Source of the DNA: Halichondria panicea
Lineage: Eukaryota > Porifera > Demospongiae > Suberitida > Halichondriidae
Assembly: GCF_963675165.1 (NCBI RefSeq)
Contig: NC_087390.1
Location: forward strand, 2,092,001 to 2,156,000
Length of the DNA: 64,000 nucleotides
Direction of reading: 5' to 3'
Part shown: in pieces, positions 54,735 to 64,000 of the stretch
How positions within the stretch are numbered: the stretch's first letter is position 1
Layout of the letters: each line of letters starts with the position of its first letter
Translations under genes and position numbers: made by a program
The notes under the pieces: model-generated
Told to the model about the DNA's origin: nothing
Database searches by the model: none
What the model saw: only the letters and a program-made list of their open reading frames with translations

Positions 54735-57700
54735 ATGGCAATGCTTCGTCCTGTCAACTGTTGGCCAACCTGTGTACTCTACAACTCTACAACCGTGACG
54801 ACCCTGCCTGTGTGCTGATTCAGCAGTACTCAGAGGACCTCCTGCAGAGCCTCTATTACCCCCCAGGGAGCGCTGACCAGGTGTTGGAGAGCACTGGCAT
54901 CCAGACACCTCTCATTACCGGAGAGGGTGCCGAGGTAAGTTACTCTTAAATGTTTCCACAAGAGAGCTGGGATTTACAATCCATGCACATGTACAAAAGC
55001 TATTATACAAACCACTATTCTAACGTGCCATATACAGTAGCTGAAATTCACATGACATGTACTACCCCCCCCCCCCCTCTCTCTGTGTAGGGTGTGTCTA
55101 ATCTCCCACTGTGGGCGGGCTCCTACTCTCTCAACGGGACCCTACTGGGACTGGAGGAGCTGACTCAGCAGATACTACTCTGTACTGAGCCCCAGCCGAG
55201 GGCCAGCGCTCTCTGGAGGGTGGGTGTGGTCTATCAAATCTCGGTGAGCCCCTAGTGTAGTAGTGTAGTGTAGCCAGCATGTATTAGTACAAAACGTATG
55301 TGCAGTTAATTGTGTATTCTAGACTGAGTCCTATTCTATTCCCCACGACATGTATACTCACACAAGTGTACAGTGTCCGCTGAAGCTCTGCTCAGAAAAG
55401 GCTCAAATGCTCCAGTATTCTACGAGCTCTGTATCCTCCAATACCTCTATTGTAGTGTACCGAGCATGCCCAGTAGTCTCCTAACACACCGAGCATGCCC
55501 AGGAGTCTCCTAACGCACTAAGCATGTCCAGTAGTCTCCTAACGCACTAAGCATGCCCAGTAGTCTCCTAACGCACTAAGCATGCCCATAGTCTCCTAAC
55601 ATACTAAGCATGCCCAGTAGTCTCCTAACGCACCAAGCATGCCCAGTAGTCTCCTAACGCACTGAGCATGCCCAGTAGTCTCTTAACACACCGAGCATGC
55701 CCAGTAGTCTCCTAACGCACCAAGCATGCCCAGTAGTCTCCTAACGCACCAAGCATGCCCAGTAGTCTCCTAACGCACTAAGCATACCCAGTAGTCTCCT
55801 AACGCACCGAGCATGCCCAGTAGTCTCCTAACGCACCAAGCATACTGAGAATGACCAGTAGTCTACTAACATACTGAGAATGACCAGTAGTCTACTAACA
55901 TACTGAGAATGCCCAGTAGTCTCCTAACGCACTGAGCATGCCCAGCAGTCTCCTTAACCACACCCCAGACCTACGTGATCAGACCTCAACCACGGACACT
56001 CTCCACACTCTACCAGTGCTCATCACTAACTATAGGAGCACGTCTGGGGAGGCAGTCAACGACGACAGCAATGTGGGAAGCTGGCAGTTTGTGAGGAGAT
56101 TCTTCCTCTTTGAGTCCGTCACAGCCCGCCCCCTCTACACTAGCTCCACCACCCTCACGTAAGTCACACTTACTTATCAAATTCGGTGAATCTATTCCCT
56201 ATATCTCAGAATTTAGTTTTTTTATTGATTTTTGCCTCTCCTAAGATGTAGTAAACGTCACAGCTCTATTTTAATATTACAGAGTGTTGATGATGTCTGA
56301 GGGAGGGAGAATATTCCCCCCTTATCTTAGAGTGAGCTATTCTAATTGGACGCCTACTGACCAGGACCTTCCAGTAAGTGATGTAACCATGACAGTAGTG
56401 TAGCATTCGACTACAATTTAGATTGATGATCACAAATGTGTACCCTCCTCCGCCAGAGCTCCCATATCACGGAGTATGCGGGTACTAGTCAATCATTCCT
56501 CATCGCTCTGATAGTGTTGTCCCTTGTCTGTGCCGTTCTGGGTGGTGTGTACTCAGGGTTAAAGGTCAACGGGTTCGTACGACGGACTGGACTCACCTGC
56601 TGTGACCTACACGTTAGTTGACAGTGAAAATAGAGTAGTACATGTGAGAGGCCATACATGTACTTAATATAGTCGTTAGCTAAGTGTTTGTTTGCTCTGA
56701 CGTTTACAGCCTATGAATTTGATTACTTTTTGCTGGTGAAATTTTTTTGAATGAGCAAAATCAGCAGAAAATTGATCTTTTGCGATCTAACTATAACTAT
56801 TGCGATTTGACAAGGATTGCAGTGGCGTAGGCAGGGGGGCTGGCAGAGCTAGAGCCCCCCTCCCTTTATGCTCCATCAACTCCAACTTAGCTTGAATCAT
56901 CGTGATCTGTCGATCTATTTTGCTGAGGAAAAGTGATGGTTCAGCGCCTATGCTCAACCAATTTGAGCTCTGTCCTTCCCAAAATCCTGGCTACGCCACT
57001 GGAATGTATGCATTTACCAGTACTAATTTAAGTTTTGAGATTTTGTTTGCATTATGTTTGATGCTCGCAAAACATTATAGTGTAACACGGTATTTACTGT
57101 TGCAGTAATAATCCTCTCCTCCTCCCTCTCTTCCAGTCCCTTGTGTATGCTGTGGTGATGTTCTGTGATGGAACCTCAACCCTCCTCTACCTACTCCTCA
57201 CTGCCATCTCTCTCTTCTGGCTCATATTCTACAAGGTGTGTGTATAAAGCTATCTCGTTGGTAGCTACTGTACTCTGTGTAAAAGTAAAAGACAGTATTT
57301 TGGTACTTTCCCGGCTAATTCTAGCAATTTCAATGTTTTTTCCGGCTAGCCTGTGTTATTTGTGGGCGTACAAGTACACCCTTGTATACATAACTAGACT
57401 TACTATATAATTATGCTACATAATAATATAGCTGTGTATTTGTAGCAGTCGATGTGTGGGCGTACAAGTGCACAGCTACATGTACACAGATATACATGTA
57501 CAGATTTTGCTCCTTATCTTATACACTTTCAATTGACCAAAATTGTGTCTGTTACTTAAGATTGACTCTATACATGTTCCCCCTCAGGTACAATACTACC
57601 TGCTGCTACCCCTCCCCTCACCAACAGAGGACCTCACATTCATCCTCCTATTAGCAATGGCTGCACTCTTCAGAGTGAGTAGAATATTGCACTACTTTTG

Positions 57701-60700
57701 TGAATGGGTGCATTGTAAATTGTAAATAGCTCAAGAGCTGCCGTGTTTTGCACGCTTCAATCCAACAATGGTTATAACGTTTGTCAGGATTAATGTCTGA
57801 TTTTCTGAAAGCGTCCCATGCATGGTCTTGAAATATGGTCTGTGTCAAATTTAGTGCTTCTCATATGAAAGTACAGGGTAATGGTAAAGGCATTTTTGGT
57901 GTATACCGTATAGCGGGTATATTTCGAGGGTATAAATTTTCGCGGATGGACCATTACAAAGGATTTCGCGGATTTTATTTTCGTGGTCTGAGTTCCAGCC
58001 TTTTGGCGCATGCGCACATCAACATGCAGCTGTTACCACCACACCGTTAGCCTCGAATCCAGGCCTAGCCTATAACGGTGAGGCACCTCTTATTGTCGAT
58101 AGGTGTGGTCAATAATACTGAACACGTCTACTATTCAATAAAGATATAAATTTTCGTGGGTATAAATTTTCGCGGTAGAGGCTCAATCCGCGAAAACCGC
58201 GAACATTTATACCCTCGAAATATACCCGCTATACGGTACATGTAGCAACAAAATGTTTGCATCATTTTGAAAAGTTTCTTTCTAGCTTTTTCAGAAAAAG
58301 AGATTGCAAAATTAATTAATGGTGCCCTCCCCCTAAAATGTGCGGTAATATTCGTTTGGTCTTAACCCCCCTCTCCCTCAGATTCTGCATGTGCTCTACC
58401 AACTGTGGCATCAGAGCAAGGTGGATGTGTTCTTCATTGACTGGGAGAAACCTCGTGGACTAGTACAAACAACCAATCAGAATGCAGACGTCGCCCAAAC
58501 CATCCCCCCTAACAGGATGTCACCAGTCAGTATTTGGCGGACTTATTTTGTTGTTAACGAATGGAACGAGTTACAGTCTCTACGGAGGATCAACAATACG
58601 CTACTGGTTGCCATGGTGCTACTGTTTGCCCATGTTATTGGATTAGAACACTTGGCAGAAAGAGATCCTGCCTCCAACGTGACCTCTGACCCCTCTCGAT
58701 ACTCTGCCCCCTTCAGTCCGATACTAAGATTCTCGATCACAACCATCTTCTTTTCCCTCTTTGCTGCCCTCCTGGTGAGCAACATACAATATCATTCGAC
58801 ACACCTATACATGCATGTACCTGACTATTGTAATTCTGACTCTGTACAGAGGGGCTATATGTTCCTGATTTACGAGCGCTACTTTGAGCACAAGTTGCGT
58901 CAGTTTGTGGATCTGTGCTCTGTAGCTAACGTGAGTGTCCTGGTATTGTCCCGGCAACTGTACGGTCATTACATCCACGGCAAGTCTGTGCACGGTCATG
59001 CGGACACTGACATGAGACAAATGAACTACAACTTCAAGAAAGAACAGGTATACGTACGTATTACGTTAATTAAGTGAATGGTATTATGTACTATTAATGT
59101 GCAGTTCATTCTGTATAGTTAAGTGCGGTCACTCTTACTGGGTAGACCAACCAGTATAGCTGTAATAACAAAAAAATACAAGTCCAAACACATGCTATAA
59201 CCTAACCTTTGGGGCCTGTTAAACTGACTGTATTATCATATTAAAAGCGTGACCTGATTATAGTGTGATCACAATAGACAGATTTTCAGTTTGTGTGCGT
59301 ACTCTATTGATCGGTTCTATATTCGATGTATACAGGAGGACATGTGTGGTAGGCGTGGCCTAGAGGGTGACGACCAGCTGTTTGAGATGCTCCTGACACG
59401 AGAGTTCAGGACTCATTACGATAAGATAGTCACTCCGTTACGAGGGGACGGGTTGTCACATGCACAAGCTGGTGAGGAGTGTGAGGGTGTGTGTGGTGTG
59501 ACGCTTGTGCTCCCCCCTCAGGTCAGACGGGTGTGAGTGAAGCTGGTCTCAAGGCACACCAAGGATTAACTTATTACTTGAGTACTTTTATAGAACACGT
59601 GAGGCACCGTATACATGCATGTAGCTATCGACGTGTATGAAAAAGAGAACTTTCAATGTTATTGCTAAAACGTGATTTGTTGACACATTGAACCCCCCCC
59701 CCCCACACACACACACTCTCTCTTTATAGGGTCTCAAGGATGTGGACTACATTGTAGGAGTCAAGACTGCCATGGAGAGGCTACTAGGGATTGAATTTTT
59801 TGACGCCCTGGGAAAATGTGTTTTCTACAAGAGTGAGTGAACCGATCACTGTATGCATAAGTGGAGTCAAGTGGGAGTACTGTTACATAGGCGAATCTGA
59901 CGATACCCGTTTAACTAAACATTTTCTCGGATTTAATTTTGACTTCAACCCCCCCCCTTCCTACACACAGCCGCTAGACACTCGTTTGGCGATGTGTTGT
60001 TCCACGGTTGTGAGTGGAGTCTATTCCAGCTGGACCTGCTCCTCTTTGGGATCATAGATGTCGTATCCAATAGTTACCCACTGGCTGCCGTTATCACTCT
60101 GCTAGTATCTTGGGTGAGCGAAACCACTAATAAAACTACATGTATACAGAAAGTACTAAATTATTATATACTGCAGATTGAGAGTTTATGTTTGCTGTGT
60201 GTATACCGTATATCTTCTAATTTATCGGACATAATTATTTTGGAAATTGTCCGGGTATAATTGGAACAGATTTTTATAGAGCATGCGAAGTGTCCGGAAA
60301 ATTAGGCAGCTGCATGCGAGCTAGCTAAGTTTAATAGAACAGTGTGCGACTGAATAGTTGCACTAGCTATCTAAAACTAGCTACTCAAAGCTATCTAACT
60401 GCAGCACTCTAAGTCTTACTTGCCGTCTATGAATGTAACTCAACTTTTCAAGGTATTGTCCAGATATTTAAAACGAATGTAATATTAAAGCACTGGAGTG
60501 TCCGTTGTATTAGAACAGCGAAAATTGCCCAAAAGAGTGTCCGGGGTAATTAGAAGTGTCCGATAAATTAGAAGATATACGGCATGTACTTTTTGATGTA
60601 CTTTTTGATCTCATCCTTTGCCCCACCCCCTCTCAGCTGGTGATGTTTGTGAGGGACTGGGCAGGTCGCAGGAACATTGCTAAAAAGACTCTAGTGGATG

Positions 60701-60716
60701 AACGATTCTTGTTGTG
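49382..60716 (+). CDS. TMEM67: Meckelin (TMEM67/MKS3), intact copy
   Basis: About 20 exons: 49382-49571, 49695-49771, 49827-49929, 50192-50319, 54341-54460, 54734-54934, 55091-55243, 55323-55451, 55969-56158, 56283-56373, 56457-56612, 57137-57235, 57588-57674, 58382-58774, 58850-59047, 59336-59471, 59522-59598, 59730-59832, 59971-60113 and 60637-60716, about 950 aa (human 995). Signal peptide, then a Cys-rich extracellular part, then several membrane segments (first near ALIVLSLVCAVLGGVY). Diagnostic: VDVFFIDWEKPRG, WRTYFVVNEWNELQ, RQFVDLCSVANVSV, YYIHGKSVHGHAD-like GHYIHGKSVHGHADT, and C-terminal KKTLVDERFLL. Meckelin acts at the ciliary transition zone. The exon 8/9 junction is uncertain: my phases do not match and a minisatellite fills the gap. 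Intron 4 contains a GTPase gene on the other strand. Confidence 0.93.
50440..50625. mobile_element. MITE with TACCGTATAGC ends in TMEM67 intron 4
   Basis: The left end TACCGTATAGCTGGTTATTT pairs with the right end CGAAAATAACCCGCTATAAC. CTCGAAAAT/GTTATTTTCG arms support the fold. More TACCGTATAGC-like half sites follow to 51137. Confidence 0.65.
51140..51400. repeat. Inverted repeat in TMEM67 intron 4
   Basis: GAAGGCTTGCACACTAGTCT at 51186 is repeated inverted near 51312-51331, with GTGGCCCTCTATGGTGTTGT (51163) inverted at 51337-51356, forming arms of about 50 bp with CTCTCATC/GATGAGAG-like inner parts. Confidence 0.65.
51917..54200 (-). CDS. CARD-like domain plus AIG1/septin-like GTPase (gene 6), nested in TMEM67 intron 4
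   Basis: Three exons in phase: 54200-53703, 53647-53548 and 53490-51917, about 723 aa. The first exon encodes a helical segment of about 100 residues (CYDKLVQLLQQSVAS ... ENNPRVYHKFVAVLKEQGSW) that resembles the CARD-like adaptor modules common in invertebrate immune proteins, then a Ser/Thr-rich linker. The third exon carries the P-loop GETGSGKTSF. Switch II reads INTPGFGDLRG, with Asn where all five paralogues have Asp. SNTAD and ENPYCRLEKA follow, then the Cys/His cluster (CHSNCHVPC, CNACTHSYTYHYH, where the usual CGH is CTH) and a coiled coil. An alternative is a three-exon gene with an unrelated helical N-terminus. It may share the adaptor-GTPase logic of genes 1 and 2 by a different N-terminal domain. 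Confidence 0.85.
54592..54733. repeat. CA/CG-rich microsatellite at TMEM67 exon 6 acceptor
   Basis: A run of CACA with CACG and CATG interruptions that ends directly in the AG acceptor of exon 6 (54734). It replaces the usual pyrimidine tract. Open frames across it are simple-repeat artefacts. Confidence 0.9.
55468..55955. repeat. 29-bp minisatellite between TMEM67 exons 8 and 9
   Basis: About 17 head-to-tail copies of GCATGCCCAGTAGTCTCCTA followed by ACGCACTAA. Every unit contains an in-frame or near-frame TAA for the exon 8 frame, so it must lie in an intron if the gene is active. The last copies are more diverged (TGAGAATGACCAGTAGTCTA). Confidence 0.9.
57904..58239. mobile_element. MITE with TACCGTATAGCGGGTATATT ends
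   Basis: The left end TACCGTATAGCGGGTATATT and right end AATATACCCGCTATACGGTA are perfect inverted copies; TCGAGGGTATAAATTTTCGC extends the left arm and is repeated internally (58146-58172). It lies in the intron before TMEM67 exon 14. Confidence 0.9.
60203..60595. mobile_element. MITE with ACCGTATATCTTCTAATTTA ends
   Basis: The left end ACCGTATATCTTCTAATTTA pairs with the right end TAAATTAGAAGATATACGGC, extended by TCGGACA/TGTCCGA. It lies in the last TMEM67 intron. Confidence 0.85.
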
Positions 60717-60849
60717 AACATTCACTCACGACCCATGCAAATAATGTGCAACACTTATCACTTGTTTATGTTATGTACCACAACATGTGCAGAATTGTAT
60801 AAATGTTATTATAATAAGGTGTTACTGAAAATGTTGTTTGCACAAATAC

Positions 60850-61198
60850 AGTGTACACATGCATCAATTGTTATTCTCGATAAGATTACTGAAAATGGTT
60901 TGCACACTACAGTGTACACATGCATCGATTGTTGTTCTCGATAAGATTACTGAAAATGGTTTGCACACTACAGTGTACACATGCATCGATTGTTGTTCTC
61001 GATAAGATTACTGAAAATGGTTTGCACACTACAGTGTACACATGCATCGATTGTTGTTCTTGATAAGATGTTACTGAAAATGGTTTGCACACTACAGTAC
61101 GTGTACACATGCATCGATTGTTGTTCTTGATAAGATGTTACTGAAAATGGTTTGCACACTACAGTACGTGTACACATGCATCGATTGTTGTTCTTGAG
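60850..61198. repeat. 61-67-bp tandem repeat downstream of TMEM67
   Basis: About six copies of a unit starting TGTACACATGCATCGATTGT and ending GGTTTGCACACTACAG. Later copies carry small insertions (ACGTG, GT). It follows the TMEM67 stop by about 130 bp and may lie in the 3' UTR. The short open frames here are repeat artefacts. Confidence 0.9.
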
Positions 61199-61232
61199 CT
61201 ATAAAAATGATTACACAAGCAGTCAATACCTT

Positions 61233-62099
61233 TTAGCGTTGAGCGTGACTGTACACTATTGCATATGTTCCACCAACAAGAGCTATGTTGGCCAGGTGCA
61301 ACACAATGCCACTGACGATGCCTCCAATTCCCCACTTCTTAGCATTTTGAGAGTGTTTATGGGCCAGCTCCCTGTCTCCTTTACTCCATTCAGTGTCAGC
61401 CTGCATGCGCGTGGAGGAGGGGTTGGAAAACACCATCATAACATCATCACATAACATGCATGTGTCCATCAATTTACTGTCATGCTTTCCGGATTGACTT
61501 AAATTTTACTCTCTGATTGCTCATAATTTATACTGGCCATGGAATTATTATACCCCAATTTTATTGTATACGTGTATACGTCGATGCATGTGCATTGCAG
61601 GACCTAATGTATAGCGTGAACAGCCATAAGACCATCTTGCATTTAGTTTCCATAGCTGTATACGTATTGTATTACAAGATTATTTTGCTGGTGATAAATC
61701 TTTCAAACGAGCCAAAATCGGAGAAAATTGATCCTTTGCAGGATCTAACATTGTATTCTGGCTAGGTTTTGCCACAAATTTGATGCTCGCAAAGCATTCT
61801 ATAGTATTACGGTCGGTATATAGACACCATTATATAACTGTTCACTTGATGACCAAAGTAGAGTCCGATTGCTCCACAGACTAGGCAACAACAGAACGTA
61901 GCAACAACAGTTAGGGGAAAGTAGTTAGGTGGTTTCACCATTAAGTAAGCATTGTTGTCTTGACGATGCGGGAATGGCTGTGCGTTTGGCTGTTGATTCA
62001 CCACACCACCATAATAGGGTCTTCCTGGCGGTGCTGAGGGTCGGTAAGGGGGCAGGGCAGGCTCACCACTACCACCTGGTGGGGCTGACGGTGCACCTC
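61233..62099 (-). CDS. Dispanin/CD225 (IFITM-like) two-pass membrane protein, 5' end not found
   Basis: Two exons join in phase: 62099-61846 and 61400-61233. The first encodes a Pro/Gly/Tyr-rich cytosolic stretch (PPYRPSAPPGRPYYGG) and a first membrane helix with the CD225 signature (NYFPLTVVATFCCCLVCGAI). The second starts ADTEWSKGDRELAHKHSQ, gives the loop NAKKWGIGG and a second helix. Length, Pro-rich N-terminus and the CCC motif after a Pro-aromatic segment fit the dispanin family, which includes IFITM and PRRT-type proteins. An acceptor at 62100 shows that at least one more exon lies upstream; I cannot place it or the start codon. Some family members restrict infection in vertebrates, others act at membranes; no specific role can be assigned here. 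Confidence 0.75.
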
Positions 62100-62459
62100 C
62101 TGCAACAAAATGCACGACATTATAATTATGTGACATGTACCAGCAGTGCTGCACAGAGATCAATATGTATACGTATAGCTAGCTATAATTATATATACCG
62201 TATTACTAGAATGTTTTGCGAGCATGCATGCATCAAACATTTGCGAACTTTGCGATGGTTGATCAATTCGCAACAATAAAATCCGCAAAACCTATTTTGT
62301 TACTAGTAGATACACACGATCCTTGCCAGAACGCAATAGTTAGATCGCAAAGGGTCAACGTACTTTTCTGCTGATCAGGGATAAAGTAAGAGAGGGATTG
62401 GCAACGGGCTAAAAAATGAAACTATCCGTGATGCGCTACGTCATTGGAATGCATAATTT

Positions 62460-63569
62460 TGTTTTATCTTTTGCAGCCTCCAACCCACGTGGCTAATGAC
62501 ATTAAAACAGTGCAGTGCTGCATGCATGTAAACATCATAGCTAGAACTGTTTCCAAGGCAGTGAAGGAGGCTAAAACTGTGCATGATATGGCAACAGCAG
62601 TAGAACCAGCCTCAAGTTCAAGTGAGAAAGTCAAACGAGCTCTGATGGAGGTGATCAACGAGAAACAATTGGAAACACCAAGATTCAGTCTCATGCTAAA
62701 AACTGGGAGAGATATACTTGGTAAGATAGAGGGAGCTGCAAGCAATGAAGCAGAACCTTTTAGTGTCGAACTGGTAGAGGCCCTTCAAAGCTGCTTTGAT
62801 TGTGCTAAGAGGTGCCGTTCTATAGGTACCAAAAAACCAAAGATATTGACCTCATTTCATCAAGTACAACAGGAAAAGCTACCGTCAGTTTGAAGACCCA
62901 CTACTGCACCAGTCAGTTAACCAGAGGCTTTTTGATAAGTTTTTGCAAGAATACTGTCAAGGTTTCATCAGAAGCGACACTGACCATACTACTTCGTCAG
63001 AGGATGCAGGTACATCTAGTATGAGCAAGGATGAACTCAATGTGTTGCAGTATGTCGGAGGGTATGTACTGCACTCGTTACTAAAAAAGTATGAGAAGCG
63101 GAATAGCAGTAAATATGAACAGTTTATAACATGTTTAGGGAATATGGCAGTTTTAAGTGAACACGATAGTTTTCTGGATTACACTAAAGAATGGGTACAG
63201 CGAGTCAACAGAGGAGGCTTATTCCTGCTTAATAATACAACATATCTATTTTTTGTTAGTATAGAAAAACAAGTGAGAAATATTCTTGTGCCTTATTTAG
63301 GCAAGAATCGTACGTCATCCAATGAGCAATTTCAAGAAATTATTATAAAGACTGTATTTGATGATGAGGAGGTACAATGGCACTGGTTGCTGCTAAGCAA
63401 TGATATAGACACTAAAGAGGATGCTAACGAGCTCTTAACTGACATAATTACACTGTGGGTTACAATCAGAGGCTTTTCAATTTGCGCCATGTGGATGGAA
63501 CAATACAAACAAGATATTAAAAAGGGTACAAGGAAATCAGTTAGTTTACGAAAAAAACTCGACACTTAA
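62460..63569 (+). pseudogene. Transposase-like protein gene, frame-shifted
   Basis: After an acceptor-like TTTTGCAG (62476) a frame runs to a TGA at 62891 (VKRALMEVINEKQLETPRFS ... ELVEALQSCFDCAKRC). The following frame, offset by one, is open from about 62850 to 63569 (EDPLLHQSVNQRLFDKF ... DELNVLQYVGGYVLHSLLKK ... WVQRVNRGGLFLLNNTTYLF ... LWVTIRGFSICAMWMEQYK). The pattern YxGGYVLHSLLKK, then a Cys, then a WVxxxNRGGL stretch resembles the C-terminal part of P-element/THAP-type transposases. Either a very short intron near 62830-62870 or a frameshift joins the parts. I cannot name the family with certainty. Confidence 0.45.
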
Positions 63570-63679
63570 TAATTAATAGTACATGTACATAAATAGCATG
63601 CAATTATTAACTATTTCTTTTTTTACTACAACGTAAGAGGTGTGCAATCAACTTCGATAGGCTTTTCTAGCAATCTCAA

Positions 63680-63833
63680 GTAACAGGATCAGGACTCTGG
63701 TCCACCCACGATTTATGTGTAAGGGTCATTGTTGAGTGAAGGACTTGAAGAGTTGTGGCAGGTGGAGAGTCGGCATTGATGGGTGGAGAGTCGGGTAGAG
63801 ATTCGGGTGAAGTTGAAGATAGCCCAAATTTCT
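63680..63833 (-). CDS. Possible 3'-terminal exon, unknown protein
   Basis: On the minus strand an acceptor (TTTGTCTTCAG) is followed by an open frame rich in Ser, Pro and Thr (KFGLSSTSPESLPDSPP ... HKSWVDQSPDPVT) and a TGA. A donor-like ACATGTAAGT sits at about 63886. Too little is inside the window to identify a gene. Confidence 0.25.
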
Positions 63834-64000
63834 GAAGACAAAGGAACCAATAAAAATAATACCTCTAAAGGATAGAGGTACTTACATGTACAGGCTGCAG
63901 CTTTCTCTTCTAGTTTTTACTATAATGGATTCTTGGTTTACGAGGCATACTGTAACGTCAACTGCATGGAAACATGAATGAACAGTAAAAACCACATCAG

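Noticed and set aside
54367-54908. Open frames of 105-143 aa on both strands
   Set aside because: They cross the CA/CG microsatellite and give His-Thr or Cys-Val runs; only TMEM67 exons 5 and 6 are real here.
60907-61177. Short minus-strand frames of 67-69 aa
   Set aside because: They repeat with the 61-67-bp satellite and have no independent support.

Overview
The window looks like animal nuclear DNA. Genes are split by short GT-AG introns on both strands. Two ciliary genes are recognisable, the BBSome subunit BBS5 and meckelin (TMEM67). Intergenic DNA is full of inverted-repeat (MITE-like) elements, Tc1/pogo-type transposons and minisatellites. The mix of ciliary genes, Death-domain proteins and dense TA-flanked MITEs suggests an early-branching marine animal such as a sponge; the exact taxon is my inference and cannot be fixed from the sequence.

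The window is dominated by a degraded tandem array whose ancestral unit was: 3' end of a dynactin subunit 2-like gene (DCTN2, +), a P-loop GTPase gene (-), BBS5 (-), and the 5' exons of TMEM67 (+, divergent from BBS5 across roughly 130-145 bp). Pieces of this unit occur at about 7.4-13.5 kb, 14.3-16.6 kb, 20.2-28.8 kb, 30.0-36.2 kb and 38.2-60.7 kb. Only one BBS5 copy (22152-26855, 11 exons, 344 aa) and one TMEM67 copy (49382-60716, about 20 exons, about 950 aa) look intact, and they come from different units. The duplicated head-to-head pair has decayed reciprocally. All DCTN2 pieces are broken 3'-end fragments.

The GTPases form a local family of six, all on the minus strand. Two neighbours (1826-6469 and 8928-13489) encode a large multidomain protein: an unknown N-terminal domain, two Death domains, a long coiled coil, two filamin-type Ig repeats, an AIG1/septin-like P-loop GTPase domain, a Cys/His cluster and a C-terminal coiled coil. 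The second of these carries a 2-nt insertion and stop in its second Death domain. Three more (20196-21728, 30510-32138, 38688-40310) are single-exon GTPases without the N-terminal modules. The sixth (51917-54200) has a helical CARD-like N-terminus, is nested antisense in TMEM67 intron 4, and has Asn in place of the usual switch-II Asp. A family of adaptor-domain GTPases in tandem array suggests an innate-immune or cell-death signalling repertoire; that role is inferred from domain content only.

Other content: a 2.68-kb DNA transposon with about 394-bp terminal inverted repeats, a pogo-type psq/CENP-B-like DNA-binding ORF and a PHD finger but no visible DDE core (40499-43179); a 2.3-kb Tigger/pogo-like non-coding element (17623-19942); many palindromic MITEs with TACCGTATA ends; tandem repeats in BBS5 intron 8, in the TMEM67 exon 8-9 gap and downstream of TMEM67; a dispanin/CD225 two-TM protein gene (61233-62099, -); and a frameshifted transposase-like gene at the right end (62460-63569, +).
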